NCBI GenBank assembly: GCA_016937725.1
Contig: JAFGVZ010000206.1
Span: forward strand, 1-11,718
Source of the DNA: Paracoccaceae bacterium
GTDB lineage: Bacteria; Pseudomonadota; Alphaproteobacteria; Rhodobacterales; Rhodobacteraceae
Reading direction: 5' to 3'
DNA length: 11,718 nucleotides
In this document: in pieces, positions 11,683-11,718 of the stretch
Position numbering within the stretch: position 1 is the stretch's first letter
Layout of the letters: each line of letters starts with the position of its first letter
Made by a program: the position numbers and the translations under genes
The notes under the pieces: model-generated
Databases searched by the model: none
What the model saw: only the letters and a program-made list of their open reading frames with translations
Told to the model about the DNA's origin: nothing

Positions 11683-11718
11683 TTATTTCCGTTTCGCTTT
11701 TTTGTCGGCCGCATGCCC
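11683..11718 (-). CDS. rpsS: 30S ribosomal protein S19, last 11 codons (runs off the right edge)
   Basis: The minus strand from the window edge reads GHAADKKAKRK then TAA at 11685-11683. This is the expected C-terminus of an alphaproteobacterial S19, the 30S head protein that pairs with S13, and S19 is the gene that normally precedes rplV. Only the end is visible, so identity rests on this short tail, the frame and the gene order. Confidence 0.85.
   Translation of the reverse strand, partial: GHAADKKAKRK

Overview
This window is a housekeeping ribosomal-protein locus (the S10-spc-alpha region) from a GC-rich alphaproteobacterium, most likely Rhodobacteraceae (roseobacter/Rhodobacter group). 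The reasons are the run of recognisable ribosomal proteins, secY followed directly by adk and then rpsM-rpsK-rpoA with no rpmJ or rpsD between them, the L22 and S13 sequences, and the CTTGAC/TTGAT-type promoters. Every gene I can support lies on the minus strand, so transcription runs from position 11718 towards 1. No mobile element, CRISPR array, tRNA or rRNA is visible, and no gene-free stretch exceeds about 200 bases.

In transcription order: the last 11 codons of rpsS, then rplV, rpsC and rplP, tightly packed. A 200-base gap (9963-10162) follows, with two terminator-like hairpins and then a promoter-like pair (TTGCCA, 17 bases, TATACG). Next come rpmC, rpsQ, rplN, rplX, rplE, rpsN, rpsH, rplF, rplR, rpsE and rpmD. 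Just after rpmD is a textbook intrinsic terminator (5725-5759). Then an EamA/DMT-family transporter gene (4795-5655) sits where rplO would normally follow. A second promoter-like pair (TTGATC, 17 bases, TATACG) overlaps the end of the transporter gene and would drive rplO, secY, adk and a small two-hairpin membrane protein gene (1803-2144) that starts inside the adk stop codon. A 195-base gap with weaker promoter and leader structures precedes rpsM (GTG start) and rpsK. A further terminator/attenuator-like hairpin separates rpsK from rpoA, which runs off the left edge after the alpha N-terminal domain.

The genes build the 30S and 50S subunits, the SecYEG channel and the RNA polymerase alpha subunit, plus adenylate kinase. 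The points of interest are not a new defence or metabolic system. They are the way the usually continuous cluster seems to be cut into separately transcribed blocks by terminator/promoter pairs, and the two non-ribosomal membrane protein genes lodged inside it: a DMT exporter and an internally duplicated small membrane protein of unknown function.
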